A stretch of DNA of 57,400 nt from Firmicutes bacterium UBA4795 (lineage in GTDB: Bacteria > Bacillota > Desulfotomaculia > Desulfotomaculales > Nap2-2B). A model generated the notes under the pieces. It saw only the letters and a program-made list of their open reading frames with translations, had not been told where the DNA came from and ran no database searches. Positions 8,786 to 17,768 of the stretch are shown here, piece after piece. The position numbers and the translations under genes were made by a program. The stretch lies in the NCBI GenBank assembly GCA_002402825.1, contig DHGP01000030.1:1-57400 (forward strand). The letters run 5' to 3'. Every line of letters begins with the position of its first letter. The first letter of the stretch is position 1.

Positions 8786-9583
8786 ATGCTGCTTATTGGA
8801 GAACGGATTAACGGGATGTTTAAGGATATCCGGGAAGCCATTTTAAATCAAAACTCAGAACCGGTAAGGCATTGGGCAAATTACCAGTATAAAGCCGGGG
8901 CGGACTACCTAGACCTAAGTCCTGGACCGGCTGTAGAAATTGAGGATCAACCCCAGGTAATGACCTGGTTGGTTAAAACGGTTCAAAAAGCCGTTCCTTT
9001 GCCCTGCTGTCTTGACTCAACTAACCCGGCTGCTATACAAGCCGGTCTTTCGGCCCACCAGGGGAAAGCAATTATTAACTCTACCAGTGCTGACCAGAAA
9101 AAAATGGATATCCTGTTTCCTTTGGCCCTAAAGTATAAAGCGGCCATTATTGGTTTAACTATGAACGAAAAAGGGGTTCCCCAAAATGCAGCCGACCGTC
9201 TGACTTTAGCCATGGAATTAGTTGTAAACGCAGACCAACACGGCCTTCCTACGGAAGACTTGTACCTTGATCCGGTTGTATTGCCATGCAACGTGGCTCA
9301 GGAACAAGGAAAAGAAGTGTTGGAAACAATAAGGCAAATAAAAATTCTGGCTACGCCTCCCCCCCGTATAGTTATTGGTTTAAGTAATGTTTCCCAAAAT
9401 TGCCCTAATCGGAATTTGCTTAACCGGACCTTTTTAATTATGGGCCTTGCGGCCGGCCTTGACGCGGCAATTGTTGACTTAACAGATGAAAATTTGCTTG
9501 AGGCTGTTGCAGCAGCTCGAATTCTTTTAAACCAAGATATTTACTGTGATTCTTTTTTAAGCGTTTTTAAAAAAAGAAGGTGA
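8786..9583 (+). CDS. acsE: 5-methyltetrahydrofolate:CFeSP methyltransferase
   Basis: Transfers the methyl group from CH3-THF to the Co(I) corrinoid of AcsCD. The 265-residue pterin-binding (DHPS-like) TIM barrel shows LIGERINGMF at the N-terminus, GADYLDLSPGP, PLCLDST-like PLPCCLDSTNP, and VIGLSNVSQNCPNR, the usual AcsE/MeTr landmarks. It starts 46 nt after acsD with an AGGAAA ribosome site. Its last four bases overlap the GTG start of metV, indicating translational coupling. Confidence 0.93.
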   Translation: MLLIGERINGMFKDIREAILNQNSEPVRHWANYQYKAGADYLDLSPGPAVEIEDQPQVMTWLVKTVQKAVPLPCCLDSTNPAAIQAGLSAHQGKAIINSTSADQKKMDILFPLALKYKAAIIGLTMNEKGVPQNAADRLTLAMELVVNADQHGLPTEDLYLDPVVLPCNVAQEQGKEVLETIRQIKILATPPPRIVIGLSNVSQNCPNRNLLNRTFLIMGLAAGLDAAIVDLTDENLLEAVAAARILLNQDIYCDSFLSVFKKRR

Positions 9584-10260
9584 AGAAAATAATCGTCGCC
9601 GAACAAAAGCCAATTTCTGAGATTGCTTCTTTAATTTATGATTATGAAAAAATACTCCTGGTGGGTTGCGCCGGTTGTGTAGCCGTTTGTCTTAGCGGAG
9701 GAGAAAAAGAGGTAGAAATTCTGGCTGCTGCTTTACGTCTTCTGCGCCAGCAGCAAAACAAACCCCTTGAAATATTAACTTTTGTGGCTACGCGTGCCTG
9801 CGCTCCTGAATACCTGGTGGATTTAGACCCCCTAACTAAAAATTTAGCTGTAATAGTTTCTTTAACCTGCGGAGTTGGAGCACAGTATCTGGCTGACCGT
9901 TATCCAGAAAAATGGGTGATTCCGGCTCAGGACACTAAATTTGCGGGCGGCTCCGGTGAGCACGGTATTTGGGAAGAACGTTGCGGTTTATGCGGCGACT
10001 GCATTCTTCATTATACCGGAGGTATTTGCCCTATAATTCGCTGCGCGAAAAGCATGTTAAATGGTCCCTGCGGAGGAGCGCAAAACGGCAAGTGCGAAAT
10101 AAATACAGAAATGGACTGCGCCTGGCAATTAATTTATAACCGAATGAAATTGTTAAATAAATTAGATAAACTGGCGGAATTTCAGCCCGCTAAAGACTGG
10201 TCTTTGGCTCGTCACGGTGGACCTAGGAAAGTTATCCGTAAGGATGTGCTAATTAAGTAA
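9580..10260 (+). CDS. metV: MetV, cysteine-rich partner of methylene-THF reductase
   Basis: A 226-residue protein of the methylene-THF reductase C-terminal (MetV) family, which forms a complex with MetF in acetogens. The C-terminal half has many cysteines (CGLCGDC, GGICPIIRC, NGPCGGAQNGKC), consistent with metal or Fe-S binding. The N-terminal half has CAGCVAVC. Start is GTG at 9580 in a GTGA overlap with acsE. The position between acsE and metF supports a role in electron delivery to MetF for methylene-THF reduction. Confidence 0.9.
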   Translation: MKKIIVAEQKPISEIASLIYDYEKILLVGCAGCVAVCLSGGEKEVEILAAALRLLRQQQNKPLEILTFVATRACAPEYLVDLDPLTKNLAVIVSLTCGVGAQYLADRYPEKWVIPAQDTKFAGGSGEHGIWEERCGLCGDCILHYTGGICPIIRCAKSMLNGPCGGAQNGKCEINTEMDCAWQLIYNRMKLLNKLDKLAEFQPAKDWSLARHGGPRKVIRKDVLIK

Positions 10261-10265
10261 AGACA

Positions 10266-11180
10266 GTGAGTAAACTAGTCAAGCTTTTACAACAAGGAGA
10301 ATTTGTGGTTACCGCAGAAATTAACCCGCCCAAACATGCCTGTCCGGAAAACATTAAGCGCCAGGCTGAATTTATAGCCTGTTATGTAGACGCGCTAAAC
10401 ATTACTGATTGTTCAACGGCAGTGGTACGTCTTTCCAGTATTGCGGCCGGGTTTCATATTTTATCTTGCGGGGTTGAGCCAATTATCCAAATGACCTGCC
10501 GGGACAGAAACAGAATTGCCATGCAAAGTGACCTCCTGGGAGCTTACAGTTTAGGAATACGCAATATACTTTGCCTTTCAGGCGACCACCAAAAATTTGG
10601 CAATCATCCCACCGCCAAAAATGTTTATGACCTGGATTCTATTCAATTTATTTACTATTTAAATCGCTTACAAACCGAAAAAGTCTTTTTTTCTGGCGAG
10701 CCAATTAAGGAAAAAGAAAAGGTACCTCATTTTTTTATTGGCGCCGTAATTAATCCTTTTGCCGACCCGCGCGAATTTCAGGTCATCCGTTTAGAAAAAA
10801 AAATAAGGGCGGGGGCTAAATTTATCCAAACCCAATGTATTTTTGACTTAGAAGGTTTTGCTGATTTTATGGAACAGGCAGAATGGCGCGGTCTTCTCCA
10901 AAAGACCTATATTTTGGCTGGAGTTGCTCCTTTAAAAAATTACCGGGTGGCGCAATATATGCAAAATAATGTGCCAGGGATAGTTGTGCCTGATAAGGTT
11001 ATAAACCAACTACAAAGAGCAGCTTACCCGGCCCAGGAGGGAATAGCAATTTGTGTGGAGCAAATCAAGCGTATCCGTGAAATGAAGGGTATCCAGGGAA
11101 TACATATTATGGCTATGGGTTGGGTAGAGGCAATCCCGGAAATAGTTAGCCGGGCTGGGCTTTACCCCCGCCAAAAATAA
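10266..11180 (+). CDS. metF: methylenetetrahydrofolate reductase
   Basis: Reduces methylene-THF to methyl-THF, the last step before the AcsE reaction. A 304-residue TIM barrel with FVVTAEINPPK near the N-terminus, DALNITDCSTAVVRLS, ILCLSGDH, and GAKFIQTQCIFD in the flavin/folate-binding half. Start is GTG, 5 nt after metV. The set acsC-RACo-acsD-acsE-metV-metF forms a tight plus-strand operon for the methyl branch. No other subunits of an electron-bifurcating complex are visible in the window. Confidence 0.93.
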   Translation: MSKLVKLLQQGEFVVTAEINPPKHACPENIKRQAEFIACYVDALNITDCSTAVVRLSSIAAGFHILSCGVEPIIQMTCRDRNRIAMQSDLLGAYSLGIRNILCLSGDHQKFGNHPTAKNVYDLDSIQFIYYLNRLQTEKVFFSGEPIKEKEKVPHFFIGAVINPFADPREFQVIRLEKKIRAGAKFIQTQCIFDLEGFADFMEQAEWRGLLQKTYILAGVAPLKNYRVAQYMQNNVPGIVVPDKVINQLQRAAYPAQEGIAICVEQIKRIREMKGIQGIHIMAMGWVEAIPEIVSRAGLYPRQK

Positions 11181-11232
11181 ATTAGATTTAAATTTAAACT
11201 TAAAATAAAAATTTCTAGTCTGAAGAAACAAA

Positions 11233-11259
11233 GTTTGATATAATCTTTAAAAATCAAAC
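11233..11259 (+). promoter_or_regulatory. promoter/operator of the htrA-like gene
   Basis: A consensus -10 TATAAT lies at 11239-11244, but the -35 region is weak. A 7-bp inverted repeat (GTTTGAT at 11233-11239, ATCAAAC at 11253-11259) overlaps the -10 and likely start point, a plausible operator. The AGGAGG ribosome site follows at about 11261. Confidence 0.45.
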
Positions 11260-11274
11260 AAGGAGGAATAAAAA

Positions 11275-12432
11275 ATGTGGCTGAAAAACCGTTCCCTTTT
11301 ATATATTGCCCTGGTGGCTTTTGTAGCCGGAATAATGTTTATGAGCGGCTGTTTAACAGTCAAAGAATTTGGCTGGCCGGATAAAGAGCCAAAAACAGAC
11401 TTAAATATCCACGGAAATTTGGCCAACGCCCAGGACACGGCCTTGCCTGGGGTTGGTCCTAACTTAGTGGCTAATACAGTAGATAAAACTGGCCCAGCTG
11501 TAGTAAAGATTGAAACTATTCGAACCAGCCAGGAAGAAATAACGGACCCTTTTTTTAACGACCCTTTCTTTCGCCAATTTTTTGGCAATCTTCCTAACCG
11601 ACCCCGTGAAGAGCGCGGCTTAGGTTCCGGCTTTATATATTCTTCTGAAGGTTACATTATTACTAATGAACACGTGATTAATGGTGCTAATTCCATTGAG
11701 GTAACAATTCAGGGGTTTAAAGAGCCTTTGCCGGCCGCAGTAGTAGGGGCGGATTTTGACCTTGATTTGGCGGTAATAAAAGTGCGGGCAGGAAAACCTT
11801 TACCAACTCTTAAAATAGGCGATTCTGATAAAGTTAAAGTAGGCAACTGGGTAATTGCTATAGGTAATCCTTTCGGTTTAGACCACACGGTAACCGTAGG
11901 AGTAATTAGTGCTAAAGGGCGGCCTATTAGCGTGGAAAACCGAAACTATAAAAATTTGCTTCAGACCGATGCTTCTATTAACCCCGGAAATAGTGGCGGA
12001 CCACTTTTAAATTTAAATGGTGAAGTGGTAGGCATTAATACGGCCGTTGCCCAAGCACAAGGAATTGGTTTTGCTATCCCAATCAATACAGCTAAAATTA
12101 TTTTACCTGACTTAATTAAAAAGGGTAAAATTACTAGGCCTTGGCTGGGGGTGCAACTGCAAGCCTTGACTCCGGAATTAGCCGGTTATTTAGGCCTGGA
12201 AAATAATCAGGGGGCCTTAATTGTCGGAACAATAGCAGGCAGTCCTGCCGCACGTGCCGGACTTCGCCAAGGCGACGTAATTGTAAAAATAAACAATCGT
12301 AAAATCAACAATCCGGATGATTTAATAGAGGCCATTAAAGAAACAAAAATTGGTCAAAAAGTTACCCTTTTACTCTACCGCCAGGGGGAAATAAAAACCG
12401 TTTCCTTAACCATAAGCGAAAAACCTGCCTAA
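11275..12432 (+). CDS. HtrA/DegP-type trypsin-like serine protease, predicted lipoprotein
   Basis: Envelope quality-control protease of family S1C, 385 residues. An N-terminal hydrophobic segment ends in MSGC (C26), a possible lipobox, so it may be lipid-anchored to the outer face of the membrane. The catalytic triad is H133 (TNEHV), D164 (DLDLAV) and S240 (PGNSGG). A single PDZ domain covers about residues 285-380 (RPWLGVQLQ, GSPAARAGLRQGDVIVKINN). The gene appears monocistronic, with its own promoter and a possible operator. Confidence 0.92.
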   Translation: MWLKNRSLLYIALVAFVAGIMFMSGCLTVKEFGWPDKEPKTDLNIHGNLANAQDTALPGVGPNLVANTVDKTGPAVVKIETIRTSQEEITDPFFNDPFFRQFFGNLPNRPREERGLGSGFIYSSEGYIITNEHVINGANSIEVTIQGFKEPLPAAVVGADFDLDLAVIKVRAGKPLPTLKIGDSDKVKVGNWVIAIGNPFGLDHTVTVGVISAKGRPISVENRNYKNLLQTDASINPGNSGGPLLNLNGEVVGINTAVAQAQGIGFAIPINTAKIILPDLIKKGKITRPWLGVQLQALTPELAGYLGLENNQGALIVGTIAGSPAARAGLRQGDVIVKINNRKINNPDDLIEAIKETKIGQKVTLLLYRQGEIKTVSLTISEKPA

Positions 12433-12441
12433 TTAATTTGG

Positions 12442-12497
12442 TCGTCGGTCGTCAGACATCAGGAGAAAAACAAACTAAGTCGGCCGTCGGTCGCTTG
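12442..12497. repeat. short GTCGTCGGTCG-type intergenic repeats
   Basis: GTCGTCGGTCGTCAGACATC and, 37 nt later, GTCGGCCGTCGGTCGC are near-copies of a simple GTCG/GTC pattern. Similar GTC-rich sequence occurs at about 21055-21078. It lies between converging genes and no function is evident. Confidence 0.5.
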
Positions 12498-12530
12498 TCT
12501 TTCCTAATATATAATTTATAATTTCTTAGC

Positions 12531-14057
12531 TTAAGTTTTATCTAGCATGTTTCTTAATTCATGTTTTAATATTTTACCTGAAGGGGTTTTTGGCAAACGA
12601 TCAACAAAACGAATATAACGTGGTATTTTAAACCGGGCAATTTTACCTTGACAGTATTCTTTTAGTTCTTCTGGGCTAACAACATTGTTGCCATTACGGA
12701 GAACAATAAAAGCCATTATTTCCTCACCCATTACCGGGTCAGGAACACCAATTACCGCCGCATCAAAAACAAGGGGGTGGTCAGAAAGAATTTCTTCTAT
12801 TTCGTGGGGGTGAATGTTAAGGCCTCCTCGAATAATTAATTCCTTTTTCCGGTCAACAATGAAAATATAACCATCATCATCCATGTAGCCCAGGTCGCCA
12901 GTATGAAACCAACCGTTGCGCATAACCCAGTTAGTTTCTTCTTCATGACCACGGTATCCTTTCATGATGTATGATCCCCGGGCTACTATTTCGCCGATTT
13001 GTCCGTAAGGCAGTTCCTGATCTTCAGGATCAAAAATCTTTACTTCAGCTCCGGGAATTGCTTTGCCTACTGAGCCAGCTTTAGGACGAGCAAGAGGATT
13101 TAAACAAATAACCGGCGAGGTTTCGGTAAGGCCATAACCTTCTATAATAGGAAAACCAAATATGTTTTGGAAATGATGGTATAATTCTTTAGGTAAAGAA
13201 GCGGCGCCGGAAAGGGCCAAGCGCCAGCTACTGGTATTAAAATGGTATATTTCAGGATGTTTAGTAATTAAAGTGTACATGGTGGGTGACCCAAAGAAAA
13301 AGGTAATGCGTTCTTCCTGGATGGTATTTAAAAGAGGCTCAGCTCCTTTCCATCCTTCGTGAATTACTATAGTGGCCCCGGCTATAATGCCGGCATTTAT
13401 TAAACAAGTTTGGGCGGCAATATGATAAGCAGGAGCTACCAGTAAGGCCCGGTCTTGAGGAGTAATCTGGCAGGTCTTGACAATGGCTAGAGCGTTACTA
13501 TACAGGTTATTATTAGTAAGCATAACCCCTCTATAACTGCTAGCCGCGCTGAAAGTATAAAGCAACTCAACTACTTCATCGGGGTATGGGTCGGAATCAA
13601 AAATGGCCGAATACTTTCCGGTGTTTAATATCTGGTCATAAGAAAAATAAATATTTTCTTCGTGAACTGAACGGACAACAATAATACCGTAGGAAATTTC
13701 TTCTGATGACTTAAGTTCAGTAAAAACTGGAATTAATTCTGGTTTAGTAATTACTAACCGGGGTTTTGCGTCCTGGATAATAAAACGCATTTCATTAACG
13801 GTGAAAAGGGGGTTAACCGGTACGGCAATGCTTTGGATTCTTAAAAGAGCGTAAAAAGAGGTTAAAAACTCGGGGCAGTTATCCAGCGCTATAATTACGC
13901 GGTCACCTGGTTGAATACCTAGTTTTTGTAATCCATTGGCCAGACTATTAACTTGCTGGTTAAATTGAGCGTAAGAAAAACGCTGCTGGTTATACACTAA
14001 GGCTTCCTGATAAGGAAAAAGGCGGCTGACTTCAGCAAGATGCAGGGGAAGGTTCAT
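12531..14057 (-). CDS. AMP-forming acyl-CoA synthetase-like ligase with degenerate P-loop motif
   Basis: ANL-superfamily adenylating enzyme, 508 residues from the ATG at 14055-14057, which has AGGAGG 7 nt upstream. Motifs GYGLTETSPV, GWFHTGDLGYMDDDGY, DRKKELIIRGG and the C-terminal PKTPSGKILKHEL (catalytic Lys) are intact, and the order matches long/medium-chain acyl-CoA ligases. The phosphate-binding A3 motif, normally T-S-G-[ST]-T-G-x-P-K-G, reads TFSAASSYRG, losing the glycines and lysine. The substrate is unknown and activity is uncertain. An upstream extension to 14111 has no ribosome site and runs into a repeat. Confidence 0.85.
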   Translation of the reverse strand: MNLPLHLAEVSRLFPYQEALVYNQQRFSYAQFNQQVNSLANGLQKLGIQPGDRVIIALDNCPEFLTSFYALLRIQSIAVPVNPLFTVNEMRFIIQDAKPRLVITKPELIPVFTELKSSEEISYGIIVVRSVHEENIYFSYDQILNTGKYSAIFDSDPYPDEVVELLYTFSAASSYRGVMLTNNNLYSNALAIVKTCQITPQDRALLVAPAYHIAAQTCLINAGIIAGATIVIHEGWKGAEPLLNTIQEERITFFFGSPTMYTLITKHPEIYHFNTSSWRLALSGAASLPKELYHHFQNIFGFPIIEGYGLTETSPVICLNPLARPKAGSVGKAIPGAEVKIFDPEDQELPYGQIGEIVARGSYIMKGYRGHEEETNWVMRNGWFHTGDLGYMDDDGYIFIVDRKKELIIRGGLNIHPHEIEEILSDHPLVFDAAVIGVPDPVMGEEIMAFIVLRNGNNVVSPEELKEYCQGKIARFKIPRYIRFVDRLPKTPSGKILKHELRNMLDKT

Positions 14058-14091
14058 TATTATACCTCCTAATGTAATTAATCTTTGTAAG

Positions 14092-14109
14092 GGCGTTAAA
14101 TTTAACGCC
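14092..14109. repeat. palindromic repeat, copy 3 (perfect)
   Basis: GGCGTTAAATTTAACGCC, a perfect 18-bp palindrome, between the divergent ligase and pckG genes. Confidence 0.8.
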
Positions 14110-14293
14110 AAGTTAAGCCGTAAGTATATTTTATTTTTTCTTTTATTAATTTAAATTCTTTTTTAGGACAGCAAAGTCCTTCTTAACCATAAAATATAAA
14201 AATTATATAAATAATTAAATAATAAAAAATAACATAAATATTAAAATTAGTTTATTTTCGACAAAATAAGATTTAATTTAATGGAGGTTAAAA

Positions 14294-16177
14294 ATGGTAA
14301 ATAATACGGAAAGTATTTTTAAAACTAAAATGGGAAAAGAAAATTACCAGAAGCTAAAAGAAATAAACAATCCTGCGTTGCACCAATTTATCGCGGAATT
14401 TGTTGTCTTGGGTAATCCTGACCAAGTTTTTGTTTGTAACGGTTCCCCTGAAGATATGGCGTATATCAAAGAAGCAGCCATAAGAAACGGGGAAGAAAGC
14501 AAGCTGGCTATTGAGGGTCACACCATCCATTTTGACAGTTATTACGACCAGGGAAGAGATAAGGAGCATACTAACATCCTCGTTCCTCCAGGGGTCAACC
14601 TAGGTGATATGATCAGCACCATGGACAGAAAAGCAGGAATTACGGAAATTAAAGAAATTTTTAAAGACATTATGCAGGGTCATGAGTTGTACGTTTGTTT
14701 TTTCTGCCTGGGGCCAACTAATTCGGAATTTTCCGTGCCATGTGTGCAGCTTACAGATTCCAGTTACGTGGCTCATAATGAGTTTCTTTTATACCGGCCG
14801 GGCTATAAAGAATTTATAAGGCAAGGATGTGAAGCCCGCTTTTTTAAATTTGTTCATTCCCAGGGGGAGGTTGATGCCCGCAAGGTAAGTAAAAATATTG
14901 ATAAACGCCGCATTTATATTGATCCAGAGGATGATATTGTTTATAGTGTTAATACCCAGTACGGTGGAAATTCTATTGGTCTTAAAAAATTAGCCATGCG
15001 CTTGTCCATAAACCGCTGCGTTAAGGAAGGCTGGTTAACGGAGCATATGCTAATCATGGGTATTCATGGTCCTAAAAACAGGGTAACCTATTTTACCGGT
15101 GCTTTTCCTTCCCTTTGCGGTAAGACTTCAACCGCCATGTTGGATGGAGAAACTATTATCGGTGATGATATAGCCTTTTTAAGAAAAAAGGGGGATGAAG
15201 TAAGGGCGGTAAACGTAGAAAAAGGGATGTTTGGTATCATCCAGGGTATAAACTCAAAAGATGACCCTATATTATGGAAAGCCCTTCAGCAACCAGGTGA
15301 AGTTATTTTTTCCAATGTACTGATGACCATTGATCTAGGCGTCCACTGGCTGGGGAAGGACGGGGATGTGCCTGCAAAAGGTTATAATCATTCAGGTGAA
15401 TGGTGGAAAGGCAAGAAAGATGCCAAAGGCAAAGAAATACCCTGCTCTCACCCCAATGCCCGGTTTACTTTGGACCTTAACATTTTAGAAAATTTAGACT
15501 CCAAGCTTGACGACCCGCAAGGAGTGGTAATTCGCGGTATAGTTTATGGCGGCAGAGACTCGGATACCTGGGTCCCGGTAGAAGAATCTTTTGATTGGGT
15601 TCACGGCATTATAACCAAAGGGGCTTCATTAGAATCTGAAACTACGGCTGCTACCTTGGGAGCCGAGGGGATACGGGAATTAAATCCCATGTCAAATATA
15701 GACTTTTTGTCCATACCCTTAGGTAAATATATTGAGCAAAATATAAATTTCGGGGCTGATTTAAAACACCCTCCGCTAATTTTTGGGATTAATTACTTTT
15801 TAAAAGATAAAAAAGGAAATTTTTTAAATGAAAAAACGGATAAAAAGGTCTGGTATAAATGGATGGAACAGCGGGCTAACGGGGAAGTTGGGTTTATTGA
15901 AACGCCTACGGGACGAATTCCAAAATACGGGGACTTAAAAAGGCTTTTTAAAGAAGTACTTGACCAAGATTACGCCAAAAAGGATTATGATATACAGTTT
16001 ATGGTAAGAATCCCCGAAAACTTAGCTAAGATTGACCGGGTAACCAACATCCTTAAACAGAAAGTTTCTGATATACCACCGGTGGTGTTTAAAGTATTAG
16101 AAGAACAGAAGCAAAGGTTAAAAGAGGCCCGAGAAAAATACGGGGATTATATTTTACCGGATAAACTTAAAGATTAA
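14294..16177 (+). CDS. pckG: phosphoenolpyruvate carboxykinase (GTP)
   Basis: Interconverts oxaloacetate and PEP using GTP/GDP. 627 residues, the usual length of the GTP-dependent family. The diagnostic P-loop FPSLCGKTSTAM lies around residues 273-284 and is preceded by TYFTGA. NTQYGGNSIGLKK and the later FGINYFLKD region also match. The ATG at 14294 has GGAGGT 7 nt upstream. About 180 nt of very A/T-rich sequence precedes it and probably contains the promoter, though I cannot fix hexamers. In a Wood-Ljungdahl organism it would serve gluconeogenesis or anaplerosis. Confidence 0.95.
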   Translation: MVNNTESIFKTKMGKENYQKLKEINNPALHQFIAEFVVLGNPDQVFVCNGSPEDMAYIKEAAIRNGEESKLAIEGHTIHFDSYYDQGRDKEHTNILVPPGVNLGDMISTMDRKAGITEIKEIFKDIMQGHELYVCFFCLGPTNSEFSVPCVQLTDSSYVAHNEFLLYRPGYKEFIRQGCEARFFKFVHSQGEVDARKVSKNIDKRRIYIDPEDDIVYSVNTQYGGNSIGLKKLAMRLSINRCVKEGWLTEHMLIMGIHGPKNRVTYFTGAFPSLCGKTSTAMLDGETIIGDDIAFLRKKGDEVRAVNVEKGMFGIIQGINSKDDPILWKALQQPGEVIFSNVLMTIDLGVHWLGKDGDVPAKGYNHSGEWWKGKKDAKGKEIPCSHPNARFTLDLNILENLDSKLDDPQGVVIRGIVYGGRDSDTWVPVEESFDWVHGIITKGASLESETTAATLGAEGIRELNPMSNIDFLSIPLGKYIEQNINFGADLKHPPLIFGINYFLKDKKGNFLNEKTDKKVWYKWMEQRANGEVGFIETPTGRIPKYGDLKRLFKEVLDQDYAKKDYDIQFMVRIPENLAKIDRVTNILKQKVSDIPPVVFKVLEEQKQRLKEAREKYGDYILPDKLKD

Positions 16178-16198
16178 TTTGTTTTGTTCCTCGTAAGA

Positions 16199-16214
16199 GC
16201 GTTAAATTTATCGC
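16199..16214. repeat. palindromic repeat, copy 4
   Basis: GCGTTAAATTTATCGC, one mismatch from the palindrome, extended by GTAAGA on the left and CCTTAC on the right. It lies downstream of pckG. Confidence 0.75.
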
Positions 16215-16301
16215 CCTTACTCTTAAGTAAAATTATGCTTGCTTAAGTTTTTTTATTATGATATTTTTAAAATATTAAATTTTAAGGAAAGGGTGGGTTT
16301 A

Positions 16302-16667
16302 ATGGCTAAGATTTCCGAAGAAGTAAAAAAGTTAATCCAAGAGATTCGTCCTGCTTTGGTAGCCACAGCCAGTAAAAATGGCCGGCCAAATGTATCTCCA
16401 AAGGGTTCTTTTCGTGTCATTGACGATGAGCACGTTTTGTTTGTTGATTTAAGGTCGCCCCGCACTATAGCCAACCTTAAAGAAAACCCTCAATTATCCG
16501 CTATTGGCCTAAATCCAGGCACGCGTCAGGGCTGGCGCATTTGGGGTAAAGTAGAAGAATTTATTACTTCAGGTGAGCTTTTTGAAAAAATCAGCCAGGA
16601 ATATGCTAGTAAAGGTAAGGTTAATTGCGTGGTAAAAATAGCCGTTGAGGAAGCTGTATTGCTTTAA
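16302..16667 (+). CDS. pyridoxamine 5'-phosphate oxidase-fold flavoprotein
   Basis: A 121-residue split-barrel FMN-binding protein: RPALVATASKNGRPNVSPKG, then VLFVDLRSPRTIANLKENP and GWRIWGKVEEF, the usual order in PNPOx-like proteins. Start ATG at 16302 with AAGGAAAGGGTGGG upstream; a longer in-frame extension to 16239 has no ribosome site. It is followed 16 nt later by a nitronate monooxygenase-like gene, so the two small redox flavoproteins are probably co-transcribed. The physiological substrate is unknown. Confidence 0.85.
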   Translation: MAKISEEVKKLIQEIRPALVATASKNGRPNVSPKGSFRVIDDEHVLFVDLRSPRTIANLKENPQLSAIGLNPGTRQGWRIWGKVEEFITSGELFEKISQEYASKGKVNCVVKIAVEEAVLL

Positions 16668-16683
16668 TAGAAAGGAGTAAAAT

Positions 16684-17658
16684 ATGTTTAAAACAAAGAT
16701 TACGGAGCTTTTGGAAATTAAGTACCCGATTATTCAAGGAGGAATGTTATGGATCTCGCAGGCTCAATTAGCCGCTGCCGTGTCTAATGCTGGCGGGTTA
16801 GGCATTATTACTTCGGCCCAATTTAAAAATGGGGAAGAACTAAGAAAAGAAATTCTTAAGACAAAAAGTTTAACCGATCAGCCCTTTGGCGTAAATTTAA
16901 GTTTATTTCCGGCGGTACAAGCCATTCCTAACGATGAATTTGTGGAGGTTATTACTCAGGAAAAAGTTAAAGCCGTTGAGACCTCTGGTGTTAAAAGCCC
17001 GGCCGAATTTATTCCCAAATTACGCGCGGCCGGGGTAAAGGTTATTCATAAAACGGCCACGGTAAGACACGCCCAAAAAGGGGTCGAGGTAGGAGCTGAC
17101 GCCGTAACAATTGTTGGTTACGAAAACGGGGGCGCGGTGGGCATGGAAGACGTGACCACCATGGTCCTTATTCCTAAAGCATTGGATACCATAAAAAATG
17201 TACCGGTTATTGCCGGAGGGGGCATAGCTGACGCGCGCGGTTTCGTTGCTGCCTTAGCGTTAGGAGCGGAGGGAGTGGTTATCGGCACCAGATTTATGGC
17301 CACCCAAGAGTCACCGGTACACCCTAAATTTAAAGAGCGGATGTTAAGGACGCAAGAAAATGAAACCGTGCTGGTAGAACGTTCTATCCGTAATACCCAC
17401 CGGGCTTTAAAAAATAAAGCAGCCGAAAAATTATTGGCCATGGAAGCCAAAGGGGCTACTTTTGAAGAAATCCTTCCCCTTATCAAAGGAGAGAACTACC
17501 GCCGGGTAATGTTGGATGGGGATTTAGACGCTGGAATGGCTTATTGTGGACAGACCGTAGGTTTAACAAATAATATTCCTACTGTAAAAGAGCTTATAGA
17601 AGAAATCATTACGGGAGCGCAAGTCATTTGCAAACGCCTAGCCCAGTTTGGAAGTTAG
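16684..17658 (+). CDS. nitronate monooxygenase / FabK-like flavoprotein
   Basis: A 324-residue FMN-dependent TIM barrel of the 2-nitropropane dioxygenase/FabK superfamily. Landmarks: YPIIQGGMLWIS at the N-terminus, AAAVSNAGGLGIIT, VIAGGGIADARGF, and GAEGVVIGTRFMATQES for the FMN phosphate site. Members include nitronate monooxygenases and enoyl-ACP reductase II. No fatty-acid genes surround it, so I leave the reaction open. A GAAAGGAG site precedes the ATG. Confidence 0.88.
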   Translation: MFKTKITELLEIKYPIIQGGMLWISQAQLAAAVSNAGGLGIITSAQFKNGEELRKEILKTKSLTDQPFGVNLSLFPAVQAIPNDEFVEVITQEKVKAVETSGVKSPAEFIPKLRAAGVKVIHKTATVRHAQKGVEVGADAVTIVGYENGGAVGMEDVTTMVLIPKALDTIKNVPVIAGGGIADARGFVAALALGAEGVVIGTRFMATQESPVHPKFKERMLRTQENETVLVERSIRNTHRALKNKAAEKLLAMEAKGATFEEILPLIKGENYRRVMLDGDLDAGMAYCGQTVGLTNNIPTVKELIEEIITGAQVICKRLAQFGS

Positions 17659-17768
17659 AGGTTAGAGGGCGAAAACATGTTAATTGCACCAAAGTGGTTT
17701 TTAGCAATAGCTAGCGTGTTAAGGTTAAAAATTAAAATCTTGAAGCCAAATAATAAGCAGGTGATCAG

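Noticed and set aside
17118..17486. Long minus-strand frame within the nitronate monooxygenase-like gene
   Set aside because: A shadow of a well-supported plus-strand gene.
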